This document shows, piece by piece, positions 8,901 through 17,215 of a DNA stretch of 40,718 bases (position 1 is its first letter; each line of letters opens with the position of its first letter). The stretch is from a virus. The notes beneath the pieces are model-generated. The model did not search any database. It had not been told where the DNA came from and was given only the letters and a program-made list of their open reading frames with translations. Made by a program: the position numbers and the translations under genes. The stretch covers positions 1 to 40,718 of IMG/VR virus record IMGVR_UViG_3300045885_000294; one strand, written 5' to 3'.

Positions 8901-10016
8901 ATCCGGATCGGCCTCAGCGAGCGCCTGCAGGCCTTTGCCGAGGCCGGCGGCGCGCTGTTCGAGGCGCTGCTCGGCTCGCTGGACTTTTTCTCGCGGTGGC
9001 AGGAAGCGCTCGATGTCATCCGCAAGAACGAAGAGCGGTTCACGCGCGTAGTCGACGAATTTACGGACCGCTTCGCCTACGTGGTCGAGCAGGCGATTCA
9101 AAAGATCCAGGCGCGGCTCACGCTGGACCAGGCCGAACTCGGCGAGGCGATAGCCAGCGCGGCCGGCGCGGTCTTCCAGGCCATCACTGCTGGCACGGAC
9201 GCGATGAACGCGATCCTCGAAGGAACGCTGCCGGCCTTCCGTGACAACGTGACTGCGGTGATGGACGGCGTGGTCGCCGCTATCGAGATCATCAACACCT
9301 ACGAGGGAGTGCTGACGCAGAACGCCGCGCTGGCGCAGACCCTGGTGGAGCAGGTAATGGCCATCCTGGAGCCGCTAGGCCTGCTCAGCGGTGCAGGTGG
9401 CGGCAGTAAGCCGGGAGCGCCTGGAGCGGGCGGAGCTGGGGGCGGCGGTGGTGGCGCAGGCCTGGATCTGGCAACGGCGCTTTACCGAGACAAGTCGACG
9501 CCGTGGTTACAGGTCATCTCCGAGCAGCTGGCCGATGGCATCGCCGTTAGCGGTGGCGGCACAGGCGGCGGGACGGCCGGAGGTGGTGGTGGTGGCGGCG
9601 GTACGCTGGCCGGCGCGCTCGCTCCCGGCTCTCCCGGCGGAACGGCTATCGCGTCGAGCGAGTGGGGCGACATGCTCCAGGTCCTGCTCGGTAATGTCCC
9701 GGAGCAGGCTAAGACGGGCAAGATCGGCCGGCTCCTGGAGGCGCTCGGCGGCGCAGAGGAACTAGAGCGCCTGCTGCGCCAGCTGGAGCCGGAGCCCGGC
9801 CCGCTTGCTGAGTTGTCGCCCTGGCACCGCCTGCTCGTAGAGGCAGCGGCTTTTAACCAGGAGTATCTAGCCTCCAGAGGATCAGGGACGCTTGAGTTTC
9901 CGCAGTACACGACGCCGCTCGAGATAACCCTCGTCATGCCTAACGGCGACGTTCTGGGCCGCGCCTCGACGGAGTGGCGCTCGACAGAGGCGCGTTTGCG
10001 GGGCTACCTGACATGA
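5922..10016 (+). CDS. Tape measure protein
   Basis: 1364 residues, the longest gene, GTG start after GGGAGCC. It sets tail length and enters the host envelope at injection. Long helical, Ala/Leu/Glu-rich stretches run through most of it. Hydrophobic segments occur near residues 50-70 and 240-330. About residues 670-985 consist of five copies of a 63-residue unit (core LPGLGDEI...NF.G..GDAL...PDLVEGL). Near the C-terminus two glycine-rich linkers (about residues 1155-1185 and 1210-1235) separate small domains. It overlaps the next gene by 4 bases (ATGA). The repeat unit is a natural way to change tail length in steps. Confidence 0.93.
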   Translation: MADRDLRFRVSAKDDTGAVLVSIRGKLGDLDKAAGQAAGGSNLLGGALGKVSAIAGGFTVGAALTQLPGILMAGAKGAAADEAALAALDQAITAAGGSAEALRSQRDALISQGQQLAFTDGEITEALSTLVQMTGSAEEGFSRLGLAQDLARAKNISLAQAATLVGKVNEETATGLSRLGIQISATATETEKLAAIEAQVGGQAGVYAETAAGKYALFQNQLVELQETVGGALLPIFEALVPIIAAAGEAITPFAEALGDITGTSVKVITEALGFLQDIFDSLPEPLQKVIEFLGKLGVAFASPVAGMVIFKEELLSVAATVIDGVASILDALSFLADAWNETVGRLPGVPDINLDEVAETLRGFAEDVRGASGGSEELAEGIDAVGQSAAGAAGPLAEVADGVAELFAAASGDAPKNLQDMVGNAEELAGIKFDSFLDGLVGIEKRAKEAEIAQLELRKASETDPAVIQGLEDQITKLEDEIDALGLTEDAWRTWFDTLADNRTTLGGTNEDVLRLRDAMIGLGDKTGGANETIALANDLIFFMGPRADETGAKLNDLAEDVNATTVKVDDFGNAVITLPDGKTVTISLNDLATVPLEGLKLLIAGVPRDIVIRASYQASGLSALNDLTMPRSGGGLAPGVGRAGGRGPLAGLEAFVATAEEIGQAIQNLPQLGDEIADGITNFIGLVQDAVSLAPDLVEALDVLPEISVPLEQDIQEFFGAVLNLGYMVSRLPGLADEISGEIGNFVGTLGDALGLLPDLVEGLAIIDEVIVPTNLAIARFTEAIRILGNAVSKLPGLGDEISSDISNFIGTTGDALGTIPDLVEGLALIDEVIPPSTLAMARFTEAIRLIGGYVANLPGLGEDIAEDISNFLGVTGDALGLMTDLVEGLDALDGLGRISVMKVRAFADAIELVGNQFAVLPGIGTEIAEEIQAFLAVAGDALSLIPDAVEGFAVLPDIVVPMEDDVQAFTDGLVAAVDALLTSLEEAGIKIRIGLSERLQAFAEAGGALFEALLGSLDFFSRWQEALDVIRKNEERFTRVVDEFTDRFAYVVEQAIQKIQARLTLDQAELGEAIASAAGAVFQAITAGTDAMNAILEGTLPAFRDNVTAVMDGVVAAIEIINTYEGVLTQNAALAQTLVEQVMAILEPLGLLSGAGGGSKPGAPGAGGAGGGGGGAGLDLATALYRDKSTPWLQVISEQLADGIAVSGGGTGGGTAGGGGGGGGTLAGALAPGSPGGTAIASSEWGDMLQVLLGNVPEQAKTGKIGRLLEALGGAEELERLLRQLEPEPGPLAELSPWHRLLVEAAAFNQEYLASRGSGTLEFPQYTTPLEITLVMPNGDVLGRASTEWRSTEARLRGYLT
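7930..8870 (+). repeat. Five tandem 63-residue (189-base) repeats inside the tape measure
   Basis: Successive units begin NLPQLGDEI, RLPGLADEI, KLPGLGDEI, NLPGLGEDI and VLPGIGTEI, each followed by an N-F/A-F-x-G/A segment, GDAL/QDAV and DLVEGL/DAVEGF. The first two spacings are each 63 residues by direct count. Repeats are degenerate at base level, so the expansion is not recent. Confidence 0.85.
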
Positions 10017-12259
10017 CGCATGCCTTCCCGATCGAGATGAACGGCAACGACATCTCCGCGTATGTCGTCCCGGCCAGCCTCCGCATCCAGCGCGAATGGG
10101 GTAGCCGTAACGGGTACGCGGAGTTCATCGTCTCGAAGTACGGCAGCACCACGGGCTATTACGACCACCCGGAGGACGTGCCGAACATCCGCGCCTGGTG
10201 GCACATGCACGAGGCTTCCGGGAACCTCGCCGACGCGAGCGGTAACGGCAGGACGCTGACCGCGGTCGGGAGCGCGGTTTACGGACGGGCGGCGCTCCCG
10301 AAGGGCTACGGTGGGCGGTCCATCCGCTTCCAGGGAGACGGCGATTATTTTTCGTCCTCTGCCTCGGGACTCAAGTTCCTGGGCAACTTCACCTTCGGCG
10401 TCTGGATTCGCCTGTCCCTCGGGCAGATAGGCCTTACCGGCAAGCCGATCATGGGCAACTATGGCGGCGGCTCGAGCGACGGCTGGCGGGCGAAGATCAT
10501 CAACACGGGAGCCGACTACCGGCTCTCGATGGAGGTTGCCGGCACCGGCTCGGACACCGTTGAGGTTGTCCTGAGCTCGGCGCTCGGCGACGCCAAGCCG
10601 CACTTCCTGGTCGTCACGTTTAACAACACGACGCGCGTGATGGAGGTCTGGCTGGATGGCGAGAGTCAGGGCACAGATACCTCGAGCGTGAGCTTCGCTG
10701 CTCCCGGCGGCGACTTCGTCCTCGGCTATTGGGACCCGTCGGTCTATTACGAGGGCCGGATGCAGGAGGCCTTCCTGTGCGACGCCGTCCTGGCGGACGC
10801 CGTTATCGAGGACCTTTACGCGCAGGGCTCGACGGTCACGTCGATCACGCGCCTGGAGAACCTGTCGGAGATCGTCATCTACGCAGACGACGGCACGGCG
10901 CGTTTCGGCGGCTATGCCTCGGCCGTCGTCCCGGTGAGCGAAGGGGCGCTCGACGCGGCGCAGAAAATAACCGTCATCGGCTGGGAGCGCAGGTTCGACA
11001 GCATCCGCGTTACCGGGCGCTGGTTCAACAACCGGACGGACGAGATCATCGCCGATATCTTCGCCTCGGACTCCCGGCTCACCGGTTACTCGCTGACCAA
11101 GGTCCGGCGCGGCCGGCAGGTTGACCAGTACGAGAAGGCGGACGCGAAGCTGTCGGACATCCTCGACCAACTAGCCGCCTGGGACGTCTTCACCTGGTTC
11201 GTGTCGGCGGACGGGACGCAGCTGGTCTATCAGCCGCTCTCCCTGCAGGTTAAGCGCCGCTGGTACGTGACCGACGACACCGACCAGATAGAGACGGATA
11301 GCTACGCGCATGCCGTCGAGAACTTCGACTTCGAGATGAGCCTGCTTGCTCCGCTGAGCAAGGTGATCGTCAAGGGCGGGACGAGGCTGCAGGACCTGAA
11401 CCCGTACTCCCTGGACGCCGGGAGCGCGCAGTCCGGCGCGGAGTTCGGCGCGGACGTCGCCTACGTCATTCCGTTCGATATCGTCCCGCGCGCCGGCGAG
11501 GACGAGATCCGCGTCGAGATCAACGATGGCACCGGGACCAGCGCCGTCTGGAATTCGCTCGACTTCGGCCGCGTGGACCGGGATGAGCTCCTGATGAATG
11601 GCGGCGACAAAGAGGTCTTGTACAGCCCGTTAACGCGGATGTTCCTCTTCGACGAGACGGCGCGTCCGCCGTTCATTCTCCGCGGCTATGCCTGGCGCTT
11701 TTACGCGCAGAAGCGCATCGCGGTCAAGGCAATAGTCCGGGACGCGGCAGCGGAGGCGCGGCTGGGCGGGCTCTACGAAGACGTGATTGTGGATACGGCG
11801 ATTCTGACCGAGGAGGATGCTTCCCGGCGCGGCCGGCAGGAGATAGCCAACCGGAGCAAGGAGCGGCCGAGCGTGCGCTTCGTCGCCAACTTCGAAATCG
11901 ATGGGAATAGCAACCAGACGCCGGTTAAGATCGGCGACTTGCTCCACGTCATCAACCTGAAGCGCGGCCTGGACACCAGGGACGTCGGCGATGGCCTGCA
12001 GGTACAGCGCATCGTTTCCACTGTCCACCAGCACGGCGGTGGCAGTAGCCGGCACGAGGTCTTCGCCGGCTACTGGCCGAAGGACGACATCGACATGCAG
12101 TATCAGCTGAGCCGGCGCATCGAGCGCATCGAGGTCGACGACTTTTTTGACGCAGAGGAGGAGATCAACGTCATCGACTGGGGCTACGACGGCGACCCGA
12201 GCGACCGCGAGGGAGTCATGGTGATAACGGAGCCAACGTGGGGAATCACGCGGACCTAG
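10013..12259 (+). CDS. Distal tail/baseplate protein with inserted LamG/ConA-like lectin domain
   Basis: 748 residues from ATG 10013, which overlaps the tape-measure stop; a GTG at 9974 is possible but less likely. Residues 1-50 (FPIEMNGNDISAYVVP...) and 270 onward look like a baseplate-hub/tail protein with phage-tail domains. Between them, about residues 50-265, lies a LamG-like jelly roll: AWWHMHEASGNLADASGNG, RSIRFQGDGDY, FTFGVWIR, FLVVTFNNTTRVMEVWLDG and a final YEGRMQEAFLCDAVL. Such lectin domains bind sugars or surface polymers. It probably joins the tail tip and may help host recognition. Confidence 0.77.
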   Translation: MTHAFPIEMNGNDISAYVVPASLRIQREWGSRNGYAEFIVSKYGSTTGYYDHPEDVPNIRAWWHMHEASGNLADASGNGRTLTAVGSAVYGRAALPKGYGGRSIRFQGDGDYFSSSASGLKFLGNFTFGVWIRLSLGQIGLTGKPIMGNYGGGSSDGWRAKIINTGADYRLSMEVAGTGSDTVEVVLSSALGDAKPHFLVVTFNNTTRVMEVWLDGESQGTDTSSVSFAAPGGDFVLGYWDPSVYYEGRMQEAFLCDAVLADAVIEDLYAQGSTVTSITRLENLSEIVIYADDGTARFGGYASAVVPVSEGALDAAQKITVIGWERRFDSIRVTGRWFNNRTDEIIADIFASDSRLTGYSLTKVRRGRQVDQYEKADAKLSDILDQLAAWDVFTWFVSADGTQLVYQPLSLQVKRRWYVTDDTDQIETDSYAHAVENFDFEMSLLAPLSKVIVKGGTRLQDLNPYSLDAGSAQSGAEFGADVAYVIPFDIVPRAGEDEIRVEINDGTGTSAVWNSLDFGRVDRDELLMNGGDKEVLYSPLTRMFLFDETARPPFILRGYAWRFYAQKRIAVKAIVRDAAAEARLGGLYEDVIVDTAILTEEDASRRGRQEIANRSKERPSVRFVANFEIDGNSNQTPVKIGDLLHVINLKRGLDTRDVGDGLQVQRIVSTVHQHGGGSSRHEVFAGYWPKDDIDMQYQLSRRIERIEVDDFFDAEEEINVIDWGYDGDPSDREGVMVITEPTWGITRT

Positions 12260-12858
12260 GCGGGACGATCCTCCTGGACGGCTACTTTCGGATCGAGAGC
12301 TACGACGGCGAGCCGGAGTGGGAGTTCCGGAAGGCCGGCGGCGGGACGCTCGTTATTCCGTTCGTCACCGCGCCGGAAGTTACGCGGCTCTATAGGGACC
12401 TGGGCCAGCCGCTCGAGTTCGTCCGCATGCGCGGCCGGAAGCTCGACGAGGCACGCTATCCGAACCTGATCCTCAACGAAGGCCTGCAGCTGGTGGCGAA
12501 GTTCCTGGCGACGGAGAGCGTGACCGGCATCGGGAAGATGGAAATCTCGGATGGCAACGGGACGACGGTAGAGCCGGACGAGGACGACACGATCATCGCC
12601 GGCTCCACGAACCGCGCGCGCGTCACGGTTAACACTCCTTCCAGGAGCGGCGCGGAGATCACGATATCGGCTCCGTTCACGGCCGGTCAGTCCAACTACG
12701 TGGTCCGGGATATCGGCCTGTACGGGAACAGCACCTCCTCGACGTTCGGCGTCGGCGACATGCTCGACCACTCCTCCACGAGCTTCGATAACACCAGCCC
12801 GAACACGGCGCTCCTGATCTCCGGCGTCATCTCGATCCAGCGCAAGGGAGAGATCTAG
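12238..12858 (+). CDS. Tail tip/fibre-associated protein
   Basis: 206 residues, GTG start overlapping the preceding gene by 22 bases. The middle (EGLQLVAKFLATESVTGIGKM) and the later segment YVVRDIGLYGNSTSS resemble phage tail-collar or 'minor tail' proteins in which a structural element is followed by a beta-rich domain. A conserved-looking N-terminal stretch (EWEFRKAGGGTLVIPFV) is not familiar to me. Placement between baseplate and fibre genes supports a distal-tail role. Confidence 0.6.
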   Translation: MGNHADLGGTILLDGYFRIESYDGEPEWEFRKAGGGTLVIPFVTAPEVTRLYRDLGQPLEFVRMRGRKLDEARYPNLILNEGLQLVAKFLATESVTGIGKMEISDGNGTTVEPDEDDTIIAGSTNRARVTVNTPSRSGAEITISAPFTAGQSNYVVRDIGLYGNSTSSTFGVGDMLDHSSTSFDNTSPNTALLISGVISIQRKGEI

Positions 12859-14052
12859 ATGCCGACGCGCGGGACGGGTTTCGAGGCGGACGTGAACACG
12901 AGCGGCGACGGCATCCTGTACGGTGGCCGGGCTGCCAGCGTCAACCTGCGCCTTCGCTCCACCAGGGATAGCACCAAGGGCTATGTGATGGTGCCGACCG
13001 GCGAAACGCTGAAGCCGGAAACCAACAGCGCGTTCATCCTGCCGCAGACCGGCGCTGGGGCACCGACGCACACGGCTCCCGAAGGTCAGGCCTACTGGGA
13101 CACCACGAACAACGTTGCTTACGTGAACAACAGCGGTGGGTCTGGCGCGGGTGCCTGGACGCGCCAGGCAGCTTATTCGGAGATCACGTCTGTCTCGCCT
13201 TATGGCAGTGACGCGGCAGCCGTGGGCGACCCTGACGCTGGCGCGTCGGCGCTCTACGCCAGGGGCGACCACGTCCACGGCATCGAGCGCGGGGCGACCG
13301 TCGGGTCGCCCACCTATAATTCAGCGCCGTACTTCAACACCGACCACCACCTGTTCGGCGTCCGCGCCAACGGTCTTTATCGCCCGCTGCAACTGCTGAC
13401 CTACGTTGACGACGACTTCATGACTGGCGCGACATCCGTCGGCTTTGCGGGCCGTGAAGGATGGACAACGACAGCCTTTGCGGCGGGCGGATCGGTCGCA
13501 CTGGTTGGGCTATCGGGTCATCCGGGCATCTGCAAGATAAACAACCAGACGGTTAGTAACGGTGGCGCACGTGTAAGGCTGGGCGATAACGCTGATAACT
13601 GGGTGCTGGCTGGTGACGAATGGTTCGCCGCACTCATCAAGATCTCGGGCACGGCGTCATCGGCATCCAAATTCATGGTTGGCCTGGGCAACGCTCCAGC
13701 GTCCAGTGCTGCGGACACGAACGCGATCGGCTTCCAGGACAACAACAGCACCGCCATGCGCGGGTTCTGCATGGCAGCCAGTTCGCAGTCGAACACCGGG
13801 ACGACGTTTAGCTACAGCGGCGACACCTGGTATTGGCTGGTTGCAAAGATGAACCTGTCGCTGATCACGTTCTACATACTCGACAACGACGGCGATACCC
13901 TATGGAACGACACGGTAAGCACAAATATCCCGACCGGCGATGCGTCGCCAACGTTGCGCTTCTGGACGACGAACAGCACCACCCGCGACATGTCGGTCGA
14001 TTACTTCGGCATGGGCGGCGGCATTGGCCGTTCGTTCTGGAGAAAGTCCTGA
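12859..14052 (+). CDS. Tail fibre / receptor-binding protein
   Basis: 397 residues, ATG right after the previous stop. N-terminal region (about 1-100) includes a fibre-like stretch with FILPQTGAGAPTHTAPEGQAYWD, common in phage fibres. The centre has a DHVHGIERGA segment, and residues 185-397 form a beta-rich jelly-roll-like domain ending VDYFGMGGGIGRSFWRKS. It likely makes a trimeric fibre with a C-terminal binding domain. From about 13,450 the base composition is less GC-rich than neighbours, consistent with a swapped receptor-binding module. Confidence 0.7.
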   Translation: MPTRGTGFEADVNTSGDGILYGGRAASVNLRLRSTRDSTKGYVMVPTGETLKPETNSAFILPQTGAGAPTHTAPEGQAYWDTTNNVAYVNNSGGSGAGAWTRQAAYSEITSVSPYGSDAAAVGDPDAGASALYARGDHVHGIERGATVGSPTYNSAPYFNTDHHLFGVRANGLYRPLQLLTYVDDDFMTGATSVGFAGREGWTTTAFAAGGSVALVGLSGHPGICKINNQTVSNGGARVRLGDNADNWVLAGDEWFAALIKISGTASSASKFMVGLGNAPASSAADTNAIGFQDNNSTAMRGFCMAASSQSNTGTTFSYSGDTWYWLVAKMNLSLITFYILDNDGDTLWNDTVSTNIPTGDASPTLRFWTTNSTTRDMSVDYFGMGGGIGRSFWRKS

Positions 14053-14564
14053 TGAGCAAGTTTCATCTCCGGACCCGCGGCGCGTTGGAAGTGAACAACC
14101 CACACACCCTAGAGATTGGTGCAGACGGCACCACCTATCAGGTCGCAGGACGCATCGACAGTCTGCGCGATCCTCGTCCTGACGTTCCATCCAAGCGTCA
14201 CTCCATGCTTCCCTGCTGGCACGGTCAGGTCCAGTTCGACTCCGTGCGTGTGATAGGGGATGTCGCCACTCTCGACGGTCACTACGTGGACGAGGGCACT
14301 AAGTTCCGGTTCATCCTGCGCCTGGATAACGCCGGCAATATCCTCACTGGCAGCAACTTCGAACGCGTAGACATCTCCTCCTCGGAGGTGATCGAGGCCC
14401 AGGAGAACTGGCAGCACTACAAGGGTCTCAGCGGACGAAACGACCCGAGCGACCGGCTCGTGCATTCCTGCTGGCGGGACCGAATATGGGACGTCACCGT
14501 TACCGGAAGCTACGTGGACAACAAGCTGACGGCCGAAGTGTTCGGCGATTATCGCCTGGTCTAG
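14052..14564 (+). CDS. Hypothetical fibre-region protein
   Basis: 170 residues, ATG overlapping the previous stop by one base. Short Gly/Asp turns and alternating beta pattern, with motifs like VRVIGDVATLDGHYVDEGTKFRF, suggest a small beta domain. No signal peptide or membrane segment. It follows the fibre gene immediately and has the same composition, so it may be a fibre accessory or chaperone. I do not recognise the family. Confidence 0.6.
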   Translation: MSKFHLRTRGALEVNNPHTLEIGADGTTYQVAGRIDSLRDPRPDVPSKRHSMLPCWHGQVQFDSVRVIGDVATLDGHYVDEGTKFRFILRLDNAGNILTGSNFERVDISSSEVIEAQENWQHYKGLSGRNDPSDRLVHSCWRDRIWDVTVTGSYVDNKLTAEVFGDYRLV

Positions 14565-14574
14565 GAGGTGATTG

Positions 14575-14658
14575 GTGGCTAACTTTCCCTACTGGCCGGC
14601 GCTCTTCCTCGCCGTCTGCATCGTCGTAGCTATTCTCGCCTGGGAGACGTGGAGCTAG
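14575..14658 (+). CDS. Tiny single-pass membrane peptide
   Basis: 27 residues from GTG 14575, with an excellent ribosome site (CTAGGAGGTG) just upstream. A hydrophobic segment (ALFLAVCIVVAILAW) spans residues 9-23. Lying two genes before the GH25 endolysin, it could be a small holin-like or lysis-timing peptide, though 27 residues is very short for a holin. The strong ribosome site is the main evidence that it is translated. Confidence 0.5.
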   Translation: MANFPYWPALFLAVCIVVAILAWETWS

Positions 14659-14660
14659 GC

Positions 14661-14825
14661 ATGCCGTTCAAAGATCCGGACCAAGGGCGCGCGTATCACA
14701 AGGTCTACCACATGGTGCCGCTCATCCGAGGCGGCGAACACTCGCCGGATAATGTCGTTCCCTGTTGTCAGTCCTGTAACTCGCGCAAGGGTCTGTGCTC
14801 AATGTTCACGATGGTGGTGGCATGA
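14661..14825 (+). pseudogene. Truncated HNH nuclease remnant
   Basis: 54 residues. The front (MPFKDPDQGRAYHK) matches the start of common small phage HNH nucleases, and the back (YHMVPLIRGGEHSPDNVVPCCQSCNSRKG) matches the second half of the HNH motif. The middle zinc-binding part and the Asp of the usual D-H pair are missing. It looks like an internal deletion that kept the frame. It overlaps the endolysin start (ATGA), so its translation may now serve mainly to couple the endolysin. Confidence 0.7.
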
Positions 14826-15775
14826 GTGGAGTAAAAGGTATAGACAGCAGTCATTGGCAGGGTGTGCCGTCCCTCGCGCAGATGGACTGCCTGTGGGGGC
14901 ATGGTGCGCGTTTCTGGATAGTCGGCCTGCAGGACCCGGCCGTATTCATCCCGGCTATCAAGGCACTTCGCCTCCAGGGACGCTGGCGTATCGAGGCCTA
15001 CGAGTATCTTTACCAGTCGCAGGGACCGGAGCAGATGGTGCGGACGAGCATCCACCAGCTGCAGGCCGGCGGCGTCCTGCAGGACGTGTGCAGGTTATGG
15101 CTCGATTACGAGAGCGGCGCAGAGATGTGGGGCGACGGCGAGGCAGACCAGGCATTGCACCTGGCGGACGTCTGCGAGAGCTACGGCCTGCCGTCCGGGA
15201 TCTACTCGTCGCAGGGTTGGCTGGCCGGCAACATCTCGAGCGCTGCGCTTCACCGGCTCAGCGTCCTCGAGCTATGGCTGGCCTACTGGAACAACCAGCC
15301 GAACGAGTCGATGCCGTGGCCGGCTCCGCCGCTCTGGGGCTGGCAGACCTTCCACACGAAACAGTACAGCGGCGACCAGGGAAGCCTATGCGGGCTGACC
15401 GTCGATTGGAATTGGCGACCGGATAGCGTCTGGGACGCGGAGGAGGACGACTTGGCAACACCGGAGAGCCTGCTCGCGGCGGCGCGGGCGATGAACCGCG
15501 CGCAGTTGGGCGAACTCAACAACATCCTGCAGCAGGGAGTCATGTCCCTGGTCGGCGCGCCGTCTCCCGTCCAGGAGCCGGGGCTCTACGCGCACGATGA
15601 CAACCAGTACCACGATCCAGGCGACCTGACGCGCGGGAGCTTCGACCACTGGATAAAGGACCAGGCCGAGGATGGCGGCGGCGGACCTGGTGGCGTGACA
15701 GAGCAGGAGGCGCGGCGGATGGCGCGCGAGGAGATAGCCAACTCCACGATAATGCCGAAGGGAGGCCTGGGATGA
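14822..15775 (+). CDS. Endolysin, GH25 muramidase-like
   Basis: 317 residues, ATG overlapping the HNH remnant stop. Residues 1-200 have GH25 features: GIDSSHWQG at the N-terminus (first catalytic-site Asp), the D-x-E pair in RLWLDYES near residue 98, GIYSSQGWL, LWLAYWN, and WGWQTFHTKQYSG near the end of the barrel. The enzyme should hydrolyse the MurNAc-GlcNAc bond of peptidoglycan for lysis. Residues 205-317 are Ala/Glu-rich and Gly-rich with no recognisable wall-binding domain. No signal peptide, so a holin is needed for release. Confidence 0.85.
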   Translation: MSGVKGIDSSHWQGVPSLAQMDCLWGHGARFWIVGLQDPAVFIPAIKALRLQGRWRIEAYEYLYQSQGPEQMVRTSIHQLQAGGVLQDVCRLWLDYESGAEMWGDGEADQALHLADVCESYGLPSGIYSSQGWLAGNISSAALHRLSVLELWLAYWNNQPNESMPWPAPPLWGWQTFHTKQYSGDQGSLCGLTVDWNWRPDSVWDAEEDDLATPESLLAAARAMNRAQLGELNNILQQGVMSLVGAPSPVQEPGLYAHDDNQYHDPGDLTRGSFDHWIKDQAEDGGGGPGGVTEQEARRMAREEIANSTIMPKGGLG

Positions 15776-15894
15776 GCGGACAGCTGAAGATGGGCGGCGG
15801 CGTCGGAATGCGTATCAGGCGCGCCGGCGAGCAGCCGCGGGAAAGCAGATGGCAGCGAGTGCTGAGGAGGGTCAAGCGATGGTTTCGGACGTAA
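15772..15894 (+). CDS. Short basic peptide
   Basis: 40 residues, ATG overlapping the endolysin stop (ATGA). It is strongly basic in its second half (RWQRVLRRVKRWFRT), an amphipathic cationic helix, so a membrane-active or lysis-helper role is possible. It also contains the ribosome site of the next gene (GAGGAGGGTC). Function inferred from composition only. Confidence 0.5.
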   Translation: MSGQLKMGGGVGMRIRRAGEQPRESRWQRVLRRVKRWFRT

Positions 15895-16598
15895 TGATGC
15901 TCGGTGAGAAGGGATTCCCGGTGGTCACGGTCAAAGACGGCTGGGTGCCGGGCGAGCTAGCGGCGCGGCTCGCCCGCTACAACCCGCGGACCGAGTTGGG
16001 GCGCGTCATCCGGGACTGCTTCCAGTACCTGCCGCCGGCGATGGCCGGCGAGCTTCTGGACCGTGTGAGCAGCGTGGTTGTCCTGCAGTCGGCGCTGAGC
16101 ATCCGCGTCCTGCGCGCCTGCAGCGAAAGCACCCATCCATTTCTAGACAATCGTGGCCGTTGCCTCGAGTGCCATAAATACGCCGTCGAGGACTGGGGCG
16201 AGGTCGGACACAAGGTCATCACGACGACAGGCGTGGGCTTCCTGGTGGACGCCTGGCAGGGGTCGACCGAGATGGAAAACATGAAGTACCACGGTCTCGG
16301 GACGGGCTCGACGGCAGAGGCGGCGAGCGATTCGGCGCTGGTGACGGAGTTAACGACCGAATATACCGGCAACGTGCGCGCCACCGGCTCGACCACCGAG
16401 GCGAGCGCGACCGTGTTTCGCTCAGTCGGCTCCAACCTGCTCGATGGCACGCCGGGCGCGGCGCTGCGCGAGCACGGGCTGTTCTCGGCGTCGTCTGCGG
16501 GCGTGCTCTGGGACCGGACGGTCTACGCGGCGATCACGCTGAGCTCAGGCGATACACTTGAAAGTACGTATGACATGTCAGCATCAAGTGGAGGTTAG
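15879..16598 (+). CDS. Phage tail/fibre protein with recoded C-terminus
   Basis: 239 residues from ATG 15879, chosen for the GAGGAGGGTC ribosome site 8 bases upstream; an ATG at 15849 lacks one. Residues 130-239 match a common phage structural domain (KYHGLGTGSTAEAASDSAL, then TEYTGNVRATG, EHGLFSASSAGVLWDRTV and a final TYD...GG). The last 12 codons (16563-16598) use AT-rich codons unlike the rest of the gene and end TYDMSASSGG. An orphan copy encoding TYDMTGSTGG lies past the homing endonuclease at 17177-17212. The C-terminus has thus been replaced by the mobile element while the product stays full length. Confidence 0.8.
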   Translation: MVSDVMMLGEKGFPVVTVKDGWVPGELAARLARYNPRTELGRVIRDCFQYLPPAMAGELLDRVSSVVVLQSALSIRVLRACSESTHPFLDNRGRCLECHKYAVEDWGEVGHKVITTTGVGFLVDAWQGSTEMENMKYHGLGTGSTAEAASDSALVTELTTEYTGNVRATGSTTEASATVFRSVGSNLLDGTPGAALREHGLFSASSAGVLWDRTVYAAITLSSGDTLESTYDMSASSGG

Positions 16599-16602
16599 TC
16601 TG

Positions 16603-17154
16603 TCATACAGACCGAGAATGGTTCAGGAGCTTCATTTGGGAGCGGTAGCCATCCAGCCAGGTTTTGTCGGCCTTGAGGCTCGGGACTCGCAGGCGGGCTA
16701 TAAAGTCCAGTGCGAGGTCCGCCTGGGCGGTCTTGATCCGCATGTAAGGTCGGATCTGCTCCAACAACCCCGCTGCGGATTCGCCGTGCGTCTGCCAGAA
16801 ATAGCCCTGCTGATGGTGACGGGCGAGACGCGGCTTGTTGTGAATCGCTCCCAGGCCCGTTACCTCAATCAACCACTCCAGGACGCCGCGGTGGGTGTTC
16901 GTGATGTTTACCCGCAGCGTCAAGCTCAGTTCCGACCGGCGGTAAAGCATGATGCTCCCCTCGCCGTCGATAAGCCCGGCGAGATAGGCCGCGTCCGTAG
17001 GCGAGAGTTGAACGCAAGTCCGGCTCGTCCGATAGCGGGCTGCCCGCTGGCACTCAAGGGAACAGAACCGCTGATAGCGATAAGTTCCTCCACTTCGCGG
17101 AACCTCAAACGATTTCGCGCAGGCCTCGCAGGTTTTCTCTAGGAGTGTTCGCAT
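16603..17154 (-). CDS. LAGLIDADG homing endonuclease, free-standing
   Basis: 183 residues, the only leftward gene in the late operon. One LAGLIDADG motif is clear (YLAGLIDGEGSIML, about residues 57-70), so it probably works as a dimer; the Asp/Glu of the motif bind the catalytic metal. An N-terminal zinc-finger-like segment (CEACAKSF ... RFCSLEC) may help DNA binding. The gene is inserted precisely at the 3' end of the upstream tail gene. No intron or intein elements flank it: only 4 bases separate its stop from the host gene's stop. A weak leftward promoter may lie at about 17160-17175 (GGTAAACT read on the minus strand). Confidence 0.93.
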   Translation of the reverse strand: MRTLLEKTCEACAKSFEVPRSGGTYRYQRFCSLECQRAARYRTSRTCVQLSPTDAAYLAGLIDGEGSIMLYRRSELSLTLRVNITNTHRGVLEWLIEVTGLGAIHNKPRLARHHQQGYFWQTHGESAAGLLEQIRPYMRIKTAQADLALDFIARLRVPSLKADKTWLDGYRSQMKLLNHSRSV

Positions 17155-17176
17155 GTCGCGAGTTTACCACATCTTA

Positions 17177-17212
17177 TCGACGTACGACATGACTGGTTCG
17201 ACGGGCGGGTGA
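17177..17212 (+). pseudogene. Displaced original 3' end of the upstream tail gene
   Basis: Read in frame these 36 bases encode STYDMTGSTGG and a TGA stop, the same peptide ending as the gene stopping at 16598 (STYDMSASSGG), but in GC-rich codons. It has no start and is cut off from its gene by the endonuclease. It includes GGGCGGGTGAG, the apparent ribosome site of the next gene (GTG 17216), which may explain why it was kept. Confidence 0.85.
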
Positions 17213-17215
17213 GCC

